Both the position numbers and the translations under genes were made by a program. The notes under the pieces were generated by a model. That model ran no database searches, was not told the origin of the DNA, and saw nothing but the letters and a program-made list of their open reading frames with translations. DNA of 64,000 nucleotides, from positions 14,493,695 through 14,557,694 of the forward strand of contig CM034606.1 in assembly GCA_020091685.1 (NCBI GenBank), written 5' to 3'. Below, one piece after another: positions 27,101-41,700 of the stretch (within the stretch, counting starts at the first letter, position 1; every line of letters begins with the position of its first letter). This DNA comes from Lutjanus erythropterus. Taxonomy: Eukaryota > Chordata > Actinopteri > Lutjaniformes > Lutjanidae.

Positions 27101-30100
27101 CTTGAACCAAACCAACCAAGACAGGATCCCATCTTGATACATTAGTTCTCATTGGCTGAGCCGTCTGCAGGCTCGATACCGGTGTGACATTAGTGCTGAC
27201 TGCTGGAGCTGACCACAAGGTCTTGTCTCCCATACAGAGGAACAAAATACAGGAGAATTACTGGGAATCCATCCATCCAGTCTCCACAGCAGTTCTCCTG
27301 ATGACTGTGAGAACACAGAAATAATCAGGCCGCTCTTTAAAAACAATATATCAGCTTTAGTTTGTTTTTGCTGCAATGTTTATTTCCTACTGAATCACTA
27401 TTATTGTCACTCAAAAGGTAGTAACTGGGAGGAAATGAAGGATGAATGGGTGGAAACTGGAGGTAGATAACATTATAAAGCCTTCTCAAACAGGAGACGC
27501 CAATTGATGGTGATTACATTCTTCAAAAAACATCCTTTAAAGGGAGTTGTTTTTTCAAATTCAGTCCACATGTGGTGGGATTTTTTTTTTTGCTTAGCCA
27601 TTATGGCTAACACAAACATAATGCAAGTTGTGCAGGATATGTGTCGCCGATCGAAAATAACCTCCTGGCAACTTCTGTAGTTCAGAAACAGTGTTTTCTT
27701 GTTTGTGCCTCATTTTTCTGCCTTTTTTTTCAGTGTATAGCAATTCCAAAGATGTATCCTCATTAGTCCTTTGTCCACATCCCTCCTCAAGGCAGACATC
27801 AAGAGACAACAAGCTGGTTTTCAGCATTCGCCCACAGGCAGGCTGCGGCTTCAGCGGGGTTAACTTTATCCTCATACGCTGGACTCTTCTATCTCTGAGA
27901 CATTTTGATGCTAAAGGAGCTTTGGTGTGTGTGTTTAAAGAGATGAAGGGATTTACAGTGATAATGACGATGACCTGTTTAGATATGCGGCCGCGTCTCA
28001 CAGCAGTATGTTGGCATTTTCTGTTGATATGCATTGTAGTGGGAGGGGAAGAGGGAAGGGGTGATGACAGACCGTGATATCAACAGAGGGGGGTGAAGCC
28101 TTGTGGTTGTGTGTCATCTGATAGTGGATTTAAAAAGGAGGTTTGTGTGAGAGGAACAGGGCACCATACAATACACACCTCTTAGCCTCTGGAGAGTCTT
28201 TTTGATACAAAAGGTCTCGTTCAAGAGCAATGAATTGGCAACCTGACTGTGACGACAAGACTCAAGGTAGTCACTGATCTCAGCTAAGAAATAGCGCAAT
28301 GAGTTGTTTTTACACAAGCGAGATGTAACGTGTTAATCCTTGAGCTGTGGATGCGCTGGTAGAAGGATGTTTTTTACCTTTGGACTACAGCCTGACTGAC
28401 ATATTGGTCAACCACTACTATCAGTCCAATATTAGTCTATCACAGCTATACCACTCTAGTCAGTATCAGCATATATGGTGTCCGATATGTGCCTATAAGA
28501 AAACTGAATGTAATGCAGATTGTTTTTATTTGTTGGCCATTTATAGGCAGCATTTTATGTATACTTGCCAGCCATTTTCTTAACTCAGGTTACTAAATGC
28601 ATATGTACATTTTGCTCAGCTTGTGTTTTCTTAATTTCTAGTTATTTATCATTTTTTAAAAATATCAGTGAAAGTTTACTATCAGTGCCCTGATGATGTC
28701 AATAAAATTAACTCTTAATAGTTTAATGTATGCTTAAATATATAAATAAATACTAAATAGATACAGTGGGGATGCCAATAATTTTACTTTACATTGCATC
28801 CCATGTCTCACCAGATATTTTTTCCCATTTACACAATTGTTTGTAGGACATCCAGATGCACTTTAGACCGTTAAGCATGGCGTGTTAACTGTGGCTACTA
28901 CCTAGCGTGAGAGTTGCTGTATGTTAACTAGCAACATGTGGTGATGTGTCTGTAACATCTGCGCCAGAGGACAGCTGTTTCAATAGACAGCTCAGGCGTG
29001 TTGCACCAAAATGAGGCATTGTAGTCTGTGTTTTGATTTGGTCTGGTAGGTGCTGGTTGTGTGGGAACTGATGCTATGTTGGCGCTGGATTTCAGTACCG
29101 AACCCTAAATGAGACTCCAGCCTGTTGGTGAGTGTTAAGAACGACTATACAGAAAGAGCCAGTATTCTTCCAGATGGTCTTGTTTGCTCATGTGGGTTGT
29201 ATTGAGGCGTCAGTAATAAACTGAGACTGTTTCATAATCAGTTGAAAACTTCTTATAGTAGCTTTAAGATAGCAAAAATGTGAAATATGAGTTTTGGTGG
29301 GTGTAGTGTAAACCACAAAAGTAAACACCTAGTTTTACAGAGTATGAGTAATCATTAATGCATTATGTGTGTTTGTGTTAAGCTTTGTCATAATTATGCA
29401 GCTTAAGCTAATTCTTAGAGTAAATGGCTAATTATTTGCAGCCCACTTAACATCAGCTACCTTTCACCCCTTACCTCACTTGCACTTGTTCAGAACGTGG
29501 CAGCTGACAGACGGGCACTAATCCACCTCCATCCGAGAGTAGGCAGCCGTGCAGCCTCCTCACCAGCCGCTGACTTAACCAGTTACACCGAGGCTTAGCT
29601 TTGTGCTGTGCTGTGTGAACTTACAGCACACGAGTTGAGGTTTGGCTTAGGTTAATATTTAATAAATGCACTCGTGTTCCATTTGTAAGCATTAACTTAA
29701 ATTCGATGTCAGGCATGATTACTTTAGCACATGGGGATTGCTTTGTGTGTGTGTGTGAGGGCGCTTGCTGAAACCACATCACCACTGCAGACATCCCTCT
29801 GTTGCTACTGTTCTGATTTAACCTCTCAGCGTTTGCTGACTGCAGTCTTGCTTTGGTGTGAAGCGGAAAGAGTCTGGCTCACCCAGCAGTCCCCTCTGTA
29901 CTCCCAAAACAGATTGCTGCTGGCCAATAACCTGACATGTGATGCAGATTGTTTTCTCCCTGACTAATGAGTTCAGAGCTCACAAACCACCATTTATCTC
30001 AGACATCAACAGTTTTGCCCTGGCATTGCTAGAGTAAGCCAATACTTACTACTGGCCCTTTTCCCCGACGCTCTGCATTGGACGCTCTATTTTTAATGCG

Positions 30101-33100
30101 GCGTGTATCCCTCTTTTAGCCCGGATACAAATTGCATTGCTTTAACCTATTGTTATTCAAATTATGTATGCTCCTCAGCTAAGTGTATGAAAGATTATAA
30201 TAGTGCTGCTCACAGCAGAAGGGATTGTTGCACTTAATGTGTCTGCGTATGTGTGTGTAAAAAAAGTTAATAGGGTATTCGGTGGTCTCAGTGTTTTGAT
30301 GTTGTTTATATACAGTCACTGATTAATTGGCAGCCAAAGCTATGCTACGTTTTTTTTTTTATAGAGAGGCAAACTGCTTGCTTGAAATGTAAAACTGCTC
30401 TTGCTGACAAGTAGCCTCTATGGAAGATAATGATGTCGTCGCATTTTGATTTTATTTCCAAGTTGATGATTTTGGCACACATTTTCTCAAACAATTAGTC
30501 AGATATGAACACTTGGATGAGGTATAAATGAGTTTTTTCCCTTTTTATAGCAGCACTGTGTGGACTCATGTACATCTGCTGCGCTGTCTATGATTAGTCA
30601 CAAATGATTAAAATGAAACAGGTCCCGCTTGTCCTTTTGCATGGACAGAGGCCATCTGACATACATGAATCATGTCCTAGAGCACTGTCGCTACACACAG
30701 TCTCAACCAAACCGCACACAAGCAAAGGAAAAAAAGAGCTGTTCACATCATAATATGGCATCTGATCTGAAACTGTCCATGTTCAAATGTCTCCCCTCAC
30801 CCCCCCCCTCCGCTCTCACCAGCTGTTCCCTAGTCGACAGTGCGACCCTCTCTGAACCCCAGAGACAGCTTGGTAGAAATGAGGGCATGCCGTGTAAACA
30901 GCCTCTCTCTCTGTCTCTGTCTCTGTCTTTCTCTTTCCCTCGCTCTGCCTCTGTTTGAGTTTCTGTCACTGCCTTTCAATTGGGTTGCTGTATTTGTGCA
31001 CTGCATTTAACCGAACCGGACAGCACCTCATTTGCACAATGCTGGGCAGTCTAGACAAACACATTAAGAGCTTATTTTTTTCTCTATTAGAGAAGTGTAG
31101 AAAGTGATCCAGCCCTATGGCTGGCTGGACGTTTGGCTGGCTGGCTGTCTGCATGTCCACCTCTGTTGTCAGCCAAGACGGCAGCTCCCAGAATGCCCGC
31201 CTCTTCCCCTCCATTTCTGTGCTGCTGCTGCTGCCAGGCCCTGATTAGCGAAAGTATATCAGTACAAAAACAGAAAAGGCCGAGGGTTAAAGGCGACAGT
31301 CATTTTCATAATAGACTTTTAAAAAAAATAAACTCTTGCGAGTGGTTTATTATACACCATGGCCTTTTCTGTCACAACCAATCATGATCACCATGACCTT
31401 TGACATGCAACCTCCTGGCCTATCACTTTGTAAGAGTTCATTCTTCTCCTCAGCACAAGGAGAGTACAGCCGTGCCCTGCAGTTGCGTCTTTTTTAATCT
31501 ACTGTAAGGGTGTGGAGCTGCTGCTGCTGCTGCTGGTTGGTAGGCTTGTAATTAGGGAGCAGCTATTGATGCAATGTGGCCTCCTGTGCTCTCCTCGGAG
31601 CAAGATAAAGACAACAGAAAATGAGACCTGCGTCATTTGCCGTGATAACATGACAGGCGAAGGGGTCTGTCTTTTGGCAAGGTCTATTAAGAGCCCTTCA
31701 GATTTTAGTCAGAGGTCTCTGACTAAATTCTTTTAGAATGTGATATTGATATATACATTTATATGTAAATATTTAACTGTTATCATGCAGGGAAGTGCTC
31801 TCCTGTTGGCTGCAGTGGGGTTCCCAGGGATTTGTTAGATTAAACCCAACCTCGCCTCACAATTTTGAGTTGTTTTTTTTTTATATTCAATCATGAGCTA
31901 CAAGACCACCTGATGATATCTGGGGCAGACAATTCCACAGACAGAGCATAGATAGTGAATACAGACTGAGAAGTACAAATGTGCGTTTTTTCCACTCTGA
32001 TAGGACGCACTAAGAAGTAGTAAGAACCCTACATTTAACAAGAACGGAGCAGCTTTAAGTGATAACGTCGGTGATATTCATTGTTTTCCCATTTTTTTCT
32101 ACAAATCCAATTAAAAGACCAAAAACAAGTTGTTCATCCTACTAACGACTGTTGCTGTGTAGCCTGATTTATCTGTAGTGTGTTTCTCTGTGCAGTAAAG
32201 CTCTGTTATTGTCCAAAAAGACATCAGTGAGCCACACAGTTGCACTGGGTGGCATGTGCTTCGATGCCATGAACAAGGGCACTGAAGTTAATTCAGTCAA
32301 TTTCAAATACACAGTCCTGATGCTGTAGATACTCATTAGCACATATGAATTCACAGCTAAAAATAGTCCACATGAATGCACTATTTAATCTTGCTTGAGT
32401 AACATTTGCTGAAACTACAGTTCCCTGCTGTTAGGAAAATACTGTGTTTGTGTCTTTTACTGTTTTAACACCAAAATTAGTGCGTAAACGTGGGTTTTTT
32501 AAGTGCCTCTTTTCCAATTGTCGGTAGACGAGTTGGCCATTGTTTATATCTGATGCGTGCCGGACAGCTGAGACTCAACTCGTGTGTACAGGAGAGCAGA
32601 GAGAAAGAGGTTTTTTTAAAAGTCTCTGTGTGTTCAGCACTCAGTACTGCTGTGGCTTCTAACTCTCTCTCTCTCTCTGTGGTTTGAAGTTTAGCTTCTC
32701 TTCTGTGTCGCTGTTTGTACTTTGAAGTATCTGCCTTATTTTACTGTTTTATATTCGCTGAATAGGAGTAATTAAGTTGCTACTGCTACAAAACAACATT
32801 TCCTGACTTTGCTGCTTCATAATAAAAGCTTTTTAATAACAAAATATTGAGGCGCTTTTATTATGTGAAGAGTTTTTAGGAAACAACAGGGCGTCATTGA
32901 CTCTGCTGGAAAAGGGGCAAAGGGTGAAAATTAACATGGAATGAATGTCAATATATTAATCCCACTGAAAGCAAAAGCCAGTGGGTTAAGTGGGGTTTTT
33001 GCGACCAGTTTTGTAAAGATTTGGTGAATGGGTTTGGTACTGATTGCCACAGACAAACTGAAGAAGTAGGATAATTGTGGTTGTAGTCTTTTCATGAGAT

Positions 33101-35044
33101 TTGTTGACAAATGAGAAAAACACTAATGAATGATGCTGGCCTCGTCCTTTAAGGAGGATTGGCATTGACCATTTGGGCTATTTGGATCTTTGGTCACAAG
33201 GGGAAGATTCATCAACAGGACTTTAATTCTGGGCCATGAATATGCCTATGGCAGCGGTTGGTAGATGGGACAAAGTAGATGGTTTAAAAGGAAGACAAGC
33301 TGAAGTAACATGTAAGATAAGGCGTCCCAAGTCAACTCAAGTCAAATCCCCCGTATAATTTCTCACGGTGTTTTACAGGCCCAAGACAGCAACAAGAAAT
33401 AACTCCTCAAACAACCTCAGCACATAAAGAAAAAAAAGGAAGAAACCTCAGGAGAGTCTATTCAAAGAGAGATTCCTCCTCCTTGGACAGCTGGGTGTGC
33501 AACAGCTGCTGTAGGTGGAAAAATGCCTTTTGAAAGTGAAAATGAAATTAGAGCAGTAACGCAAAAGAAACACAGTATGCAACAAATGGATTGTGATTGA
33601 AGATTATGATCATAAAATCTCCAATCTGTGGATGGGGAGTCCGATTCAATAAGTCTAAGGAAAAGGTCCAGTGAAATGAGTCCAATTCAATAAGTCAGTG
33701 ACAAATCCAATATCATTTCTTTCCAAGTCCAAGGTCCCAGCAGGTTGGGGTCAGTGGGTAGTTTGGATTAATGGCAGTGAAAGATCAGGGAGTCAGCTCT
33801 TCCATGATTATATTATTTAACAATGTTATCTTGATGGATCTCAATAGAGATTCTCTTTAAAGGGAAACAAGGTCCGGTTGGACTTACCGTCAGTATTGGT
33901 AAGCATGTGTCCTCAAGTGTTTGTTCTCCATCTTAGTATTAGCTCGTGAGAACTGTTGCCATGTGTGTTGAAGAGTACGTCAGAGTTGGTGATGTTATGT
34001 GCGAAAACATTCATTACAGAGTGACTGAATGAATCAATGAGTTACACGTCAATAGACAGGCCTGTGCATCGCTGTTTCAAATTCAAAGCGTGCTTAGAAA
34101 TCTCCTTTTGAAAAATCCCATTCCACACAGGTTGAGCGATGCACTCTGGTATCAAAGGTGAAAACTAATCTGGGAGCTGAAATTCCCTCCTCTTTCACAG
34201 ACCAGCGGCTTTGCCTTTGCCTTACAAATGGCCCTAATGAGATGCAAACATGTAAATTGGCGATGGAGGAGATGGAGCGTCCACTTAGGTCTAAATGGCA
34301 CAGATAGCACAACTGTCAGATGGTAAAATGGAACTGGGCTGAGATCATGGCAAGCAATCTGTAATCAAAAATGGAGGAAAATTGCATTGCAGTTGGGGGA
34401 TGGAAAGGTGCGGACAGAGGCTGAGTCACATACACTAGTTTCTTGGGTTGAAGGGGTAATGATTTACCTATCTGTTCCTCTCTATCCATCTGTCTCCACA
34501 GTTTTTGTCCATGTAATCACTCTTCATCTCCTTATCTCCCCTATCACTGCTCTTCATTGCTGTCTCTGCTACAAGCTGTTTTCTGTTGGATGCACTACAT
34601 AACATATTCTTCATGCATTTATTCTCTGCACGGTTGACTGCGTTCATTCAAGAGCCTCCCTCGCCCCCCCCCCCTCTCTCTGTGCAACTCTTTCTCAGGG
34701 GGCTAAATGCCGCCACAGTTAGAGAACATGGCAGCGACAGTCCAGCACTGGTTACACCTCCTGACAGCGCTGCAAACAACAGCTCAACATGGCCATTCAT
34801 TTTTTAAGATGCTTGTTTTTGCTTTTCAGGGAGGCGGTGGCAAGACCCCTTACCGGCAAAACATGCATTTAATTCCAAAACAATGTGGTAACGGTGTGGT
34901 TTCTATGGCGATTCAAGCAGAGCCATAAAATGCCCAACATTACACAGTTGCTTTTTTATGTAGTCAGCCAGCACTAGAAGGTCTGTTAGAGGTTTGTAGT
35001 GGAGATGGAGAAAGAGCACATGAAAATGGTGGGCAGCAACAGAT

Positions 35045-35099
<55 letters not shown>

Positions 35100-35686
35100 C
35101 TGTAAATGCACCAGCTCGGCGCTGCTAAGCACCACACAGGCAAACGTAAGCTTATTTACCCGCTGAGACCTCCATTGCCAGAGAGCGATGCATTCTGTTA
35201 GAGAGGCTGTTTGCATTGTGTTGCTTGCGGAGGCTGGGTTTACAGTGCATCCTCTCTGCCGCACCGCCTTTAAGTGTTAACAGAGCAGAACTTGTGGAGC
35301 GCTGCCCTATTCTCATCCATTGTTAGAGGGGGGGGGGAAATGGCATGTTTTGGTACAACATATTGACCCGCATGGGAATGAGGTGCCGGACCGGTGTAAT
35401 GTACGCTCCCCGCTCTGCGTGCTGAACAGCGTGCCATCTCAGGGAGCTGAGCGTGAGCAGTGTGTGCGAGAGGGCCAAGGTGTTGCTGGCGTGTGTCAGT
35501 GTGTGCGCGCTGAAATTTGCGCCTGCGTGTGTTACCATGTCCACCCTGTGACTGTGTGTGTGTGCATGTGCACACTTGTGAAAACACACACAGCCCCATC
35601 CATTGAGCATTCTGTAGTGTGTAGCGATTGGAAGAGATGAGTCACCCCTCTCAGACAACACCTACTAAACCATCTCTCCCTCTCAT

Positions 35687-35727
<41 letters not shown>

Positions 35728-38700
35728 AAGGAAGACGATGAGAGGCATGGTGTTGGCTAAAGATTCCAGCCTGTTCATGTATTCACTTTAAAACAAACCA
35801 AAAAAAGACTTATTCCAACCTCTTTGCTATGAATTTAAAGGAATCTTTGCCCAGAATTATTTTTATTGATTCATCTTTTCAGGCTGAGGAGATGGAAGGT
35901 TTTCTCACAAATATCCACAGCCCTGCTCCTCGACTATTCAATGTTTGGGGTGAAAAATCTCAACATGAAATCAGGCTTTGGAGTCTGCGACTGGTGCCAT
36001 GTTGGCAATATTTTATTGTGTGACCAAATGCCTCATCAATCTGAGCTATGTCTAGTCTTTGTTAGCAAATGTTATCATGCTAATATGGTGAACTAAGACT
36101 GTGGTCAAAGTAAACATCTAGGGCTGCCCCCGACTAAAGATTTTCCTAGTTGACTTGTAGTAGTTAGTTCAAGCCATTGGACAACAAGTCAGTTCAAGTT
36201 TATGATTTCAGTTTAATTATTTACTTCTTCTGTCTTCATCATCTCCGGGATTAGAGTCCTGGTCAGAGCAGCTGCAAATCACCTTGGTACTGTATTCCCT
36301 GCCTTCAAACTGGCCTCTGTCCGTCTCTGAGCCCGAGTTTCAGTCTAATATGACCACTAACTGTTTAAGGACAGCGACAGCACCGTAAGCAGCAATGCCC
36401 CGTTGACTAGCATGTTACAAGAGAAAAGGTCTGTGTTGCAACAGTCCCCTGATACTTTCGTCCAGAGCCTGATGACATGGTGCAGCTCCCCAATGGAAAC
36501 TTGGTTAACTAAGATTCTTCTCACCAACCAGTGGTTCAGTCAACTATTAGGGGGCAGCCCTACAACCGTCCTATCTTCTTAGCATGTTAACACTGTCATC
36601 GCTGGCATCATGGATGCAAAAGCACCGCTGTGTAGCCTTGCAGAGCCACTAGTCAGTTATAATACAAAAAACAATGATACAATATTTATGCCAGCTGAAT
36701 AATCAACCTGCAAATTAGGATGTCACTGTTATAGCATCACAAACGACCGCCTTTAAAACATTTGTACGTTTATATCAATACTTGTCTAAAATGGATTCGA
36801 CAGTAGGATGTTTTGCAGGACTGCTGTATTAAACTGCTGTATTATTAGTTTTAGCTAGGTACCTAATAAACTGGCAACTGAGTAAATGTTCAATAAGAGA
36901 TGTGGAAGGATTTGAATTCAATATTTGTTAGTGTTTACTCAGTAAACACCAGACAGCTTGTGGTCAGACTGGGTAACTCCCAGTAGCCAGTGTGTTGAAC
37001 TGCACGACTGTGAAGGGAGGCATCATGCTGAGCAAATCTTTCCTGGATAAATAAAAGCTAAAGAAAGACAGAGATTCAATTCATTTCGGTGTCTACTCCC
37101 TACATTAAAAAGCAATCTTCTCCTTGCTTTCACATTTGTTCATATTGATTCATTCTGGTCGTAGCAGACTTGAGTATTCACGTCTCTTTGTTCCAGTTGT
37201 AGAGGGGGGGTTTGCCTACAGTGAATTATGAGCTTGTACTCTGTTTGCAAGGTTGAGTGGTGCACAAGGCTCATTTATTTGATAGTCACGCTTTAAATAT
37301 CTCCACAGAACAGCGATTACAATAACTTCTGTATAGGAATTTGAATAGCCCAAAGCTAAATACAACACTTCTAATCTGAGGCTCTAGAGAAATTAATGCT
37401 AATGAAACAATACCCCCTTGATGTTTGAGGAGATAGATACAGCGCGACTGATATGTCTGAGCCTCAAATGATGGTGCTCATCTAGAGGGGCTTCATCTTT
37501 TATGCTGAGCGAGGTTCCTCATCAGCTCATAATGTTTGTTGATTTGATGGATGTGTATTTGATTCTGCGTGATTTGATTACTCGTTTCACGGTGGGTCTT
37601 GTTTGCCTCCGCTGTTCAACATTTGCCAGGCAAGGTGCTGATTACAAGCATGACCGTATCTCAAAGCTATGAGCTGAGTGACGGCCACAAGGTACCGCTG
37701 AAACATTGATGACCTGCATTAATGGTGCATGACCGTTTTTTCTGACTGTTGTCAAGTCCGGAGGTTATTCTGTCCCGCCGCTGCCCTGTCTCTCTCTTTT
37801 AACCAGTGGTGTATGGGCCAGTCGTGGTGGGTTTGATTTGCACACTCACTCCAGTTCTGCTCCGGCGTTCGCGCGGCCACTCAAGGATGATAAAATACAG
37901 TGCTGGATGGGAGCTGGGAGCTGGGAGCCCGCAGGCTGTTCACTAGAGGATTTTAATTTTGTTTTTCTCTCACTCCCTTTCTCTTCCCGCTCTCCCACAA
38001 TGTTTGTGCATTCTTGCGTGCACCAATGTGATTACAACAGGGAAAGGAGCACATTTGCGAGGACATATGTCACAGATTGGCTTACTGATTCTGCGGTTTC
38101 AACAACATCAATTAAATGCAAAATGCATTAAATTTGCAAAAGTCTGGGAATTATTTGCGTGCAGATTCTACAGGTTGTGCAGGTCATCATCATAACCAAT
38201 CATCAGGCTAAAACAAGGCGCTGAGCCTGTAAGTCCTCTCAGATCAACAGGGTATTTGTCCCTTTTTATTTTGCAGGCCTGATAACCTTGCACCCACTGT
38301 GCCTGTGCGCTGAGATTATGGATCAAGTTTAATTGACTCTGGTAATCTGATTTTGGCATGGGGAGGGAGGATCCTGGATTAAAGTTGTAACTACAACACA
38401 AACAGGGGATCAAGGGCCTGTTTAGCTGCCGAGGCTAGGGGACAATGGAGGCATGTTTAGACGTAACATGCCACTGCTAATCCAGAATAGGCTAAACTAA
38501 GCTGCCCTGTATGGTAATATTGTTGCCTCTCTGTAATGAATTGCGCTGTCGCAGGGCCGGTCACACTGTCCTGCTGCACGGGCGCAGTAATAAAGTAGCC
38601 ACGGAGCTGTGATGTAATTTGATAAAAGTAATGACAATAACTGGAGTGCAGGAATCACATCTGAAGCTGCTCCTGTCCTCAGCTGACATTCTGCTAGTGG

Positions 38701-41700
38701 CTTCTGCAAGGAGGAGTACGACAGGGAAGAGTACTTTAGAGCACGCTGCGAGCTACGCCAATGGCCTATCAGTCATCATGACAGCCAGGTCAACAAGGGA
38801 ATTGCAACTTTATAGTCTGAATCTGTTGCACAGCACAGTGAGATCTATAGATAACTTGAATATACAGGAGTCAATGTAAACTCAAATGTAGCAGCAGTAG
38901 CTTTTAAAGTTCCTGTGAAGCCGAAATTGATTTTAGTTCTCTTATTGCACTGTGCATCACTTGTATGTCAGTATGTGGCCCAACAATGACAAAATAGTTG
39001 TTTTGTAGGTATTCTCTGGCATTTCATGGTATTTCAGTTTATCTTTTCCTGCAAAATGATCAAAAACTGTTGATGACTCATCCTGTACTCTTGAGTGTAC
39101 ACTAAATTTGCGTTCAATCAAATGCTTTCTTGCTTATGACGCTGCTGGAGCATGAAAGGATAATGTATTAATGTTTCAGAGCAGACTGGTGTGTTTCTGG
39201 GGGCGAGGCCTCACTGTGCAAAGGCACAACTTTATAAATTCATTCACTGAACCGGGTGAAACTGGATCATATTTTATGGAGAAAATATTCTCTGTTTTCC
39301 CTCTGATGTCCTCCAGCTGCTCAGCCTCAAGTCTATGTGATTTAATTACAAAGTTCCCTGATGGACAGATTTGCTGATAAAGCAGCTAACTGTGACTGTT
39401 AGCTGCTGTTAGCTAGCAACAGAACTGGGCTCAGCAGCCAATCACTGGGACGAACACAGCCTCCAAGAGGCAAGGGAATACAGGACCGAGGTTGTTTACA
39501 GGTTTTCTTGAAAGAGATATACTGGGGTGCCGGGAGCCAAACCCTGCAAGAAATCAACTCGGTACTGTAGCCTATTCCTTGGCGTCAAACTGGCCTCTGC
39601 TGTTCTCAGTGTTGGTCCTCATCCAGCCGTCTTCATGGGAGCTCTCACTCCAGGAAGAGTCAGCTGATAGGACCGCTCTCTTTCCTACATCCAAGTAAAC
39701 AAAAAGCCCCCCTTTGCTGCCTGTTTTAAGCAAGAAACACTGTGCTGGATGCTTCATGGGAACTTTAAATGACACAAATATAAGAAAATATGGACACAAT
39801 GATTAATAGGAGGATACAAGGAACAGTGGTGAAAAGCTATAGCACTCGTGTCAGTGTTTCAGTATAAGTATGAGTATTGTGCATTCATCCCACTCCAGCC
39901 TTCTCTTCTGAATGTGCTGCAGCAGTTTGCCTCACATCACCCCAGGAGCATAAACACTGCTTCTAGGAGCCATATGAACAATTTGTTCAGGGCACCCTGT
40001 AGTCTGCCTCGCCATTTTTCTTTGGGCCTATCCATCTGCTGAAAGGGACAGTCTCCCTTCATCCTTCTTCCTTTTTTCCTCTTTGTTCTCTCCCCCAGCT
40101 CTGCCTGCTGTAAGGTCTTTTTTTAACCTTTATTTGTCCAACATAGGGTTCTGCTGAGCACGCACGCTCTATTCCAGCTATGCCCTTCTTCGTTTTCACA
40201 CTATGCTGCTCTATATGCTGTTCCATAAAATGGCAGTTCCTGTACTGCTGGCCTCTGCGCGGCCGCTCGGCACCTTACACAAAGGTATCTCTGTAGTATT
40301 TGTTGAAGAAGGGTTGTTAGTCATTCACTTTCAGCCAGCCTGGTTCTTCCAGCCAGCCAGATTCTTCTCAGACCTTGGGCTGCTGTTGTCCTTCTGTGCA
40401 CTTCTGTTTGTTCGTTCTTTTCTGTTGAAGTGTTTGTTTGTTATTCTTAAGAAATCATCTTCTGTAGATTTTGTGGTACTGCTGATATACTCCTGGCTGC
40501 AACACATTAATATTCTTCTCTTTTTTTAGCTGAATTGATTGGTTTGGTGTATAAAATGTGGTGGGAAGTGGCTGTCACGATTTCCAGATGCCCAAGGTGA
40601 CATCTTTACTGTGCTTGTTTTGTCTGATCTGAATGGTCCAAAATGTAAAGATACTCAGTTTACAATAATATAAAACAGAGAAAAGTAGCCAGTGCTCAAA
40701 TTGGGGGAATCTAGGAATGTTTGGTGGAGTTAATTAAGCTAATTAATTTTATGCCACTTGACTAACTGATGTGCTAATGTATTGCGTATCAGGATTTTAT
40801 GGTGGTAACATATTACCACCATCAGTGTCACATCATAAACAGCTAGACAGTTTTTGCCCTTTTATGGGTGTAATGTCTTTCAAAGAGTCTCTTCTTACCC
40901 TGCTGTTAGGTAAATTTAGAAATACTTGATTCAATTGAAAATCGCAGCCATCACTGAAAGTGTTAATATCTCCTGCAGTCATTATCCAGACCTCACCGGG
41001 TCCTGTGTGTGAATGTCCTGTCCTGCTGCTCAGACATGAAGAGCTTTCCTGCCTTTCTAGCTTTGATCACACCTGATTTTTTAGCTCCACCATCAGCTAC
41101 TCGGCTCAGATGGTGATGTTATACTGTCTTTGTTCAGCTGGATGCAGGGAACAGTGTATTTTGCTGTTAGCAGGGCTTTTAGGCTTTTAATAGATTCAAA
41201 ATGTGTTTGAAGTATGTAGCGCATGCAAGGTGAAAAAAAAATCCTAAATTAAGTATACTCAAAAATGCCAGCATGCATACTTTAAATTGCTTGATAATTC
41301 ACCGTGGTGTTAATGGACTCTACTGTCTCACAATGCAGTGTTTGACAGAAATGGAGGAGCTACTAGAACCTGCAGAGACTGAAGAGATGATAGACAGTGC
41401 TGTGAATTAATCCATAATAAGATATAAAATAAAATGCAGTTTTTTTTAATGTTCTCAAATTGGCAATACCATTCAGCTCAGTTGATGTTGGGCAATGCAG
41501 CTTTTATGGACAGTACATTGATTTCTTGTATAGTAAAAGTCAGTTTACTACTTTTTAGCAATGAGACGCAGGGGCACATGCATGGTTTGGTGACTAAACG
41601 TTTCCGAGATGCATGACGTCTCTTGGATTTTGAGAAAAGCAGCTCAGTGCAGCTGCGGGCCGGCAAGAAACGGTTAAAGACTCCAGAGGCGAGAAGCTGA

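Larger units (their letters stand above)
33561..36118. other. Unassigned intron DNA with microsatellites
   Basis: Contains the TG/GA compound repeat and a CA repeat listed separately, and short CpG-richer sequence near 35350-35520. 36010-36118 carries TTAGCAAATGTTATCATGC, a pattern common in fish repeats. No exon recognised. Confidence 0.45.

Noticed and set aside
27594..28077. Overlapping 146- and 128-codon open frames
   Set aside because: Random-looking composition and opposite-strand overlap, with no splice borders or family resemblance.
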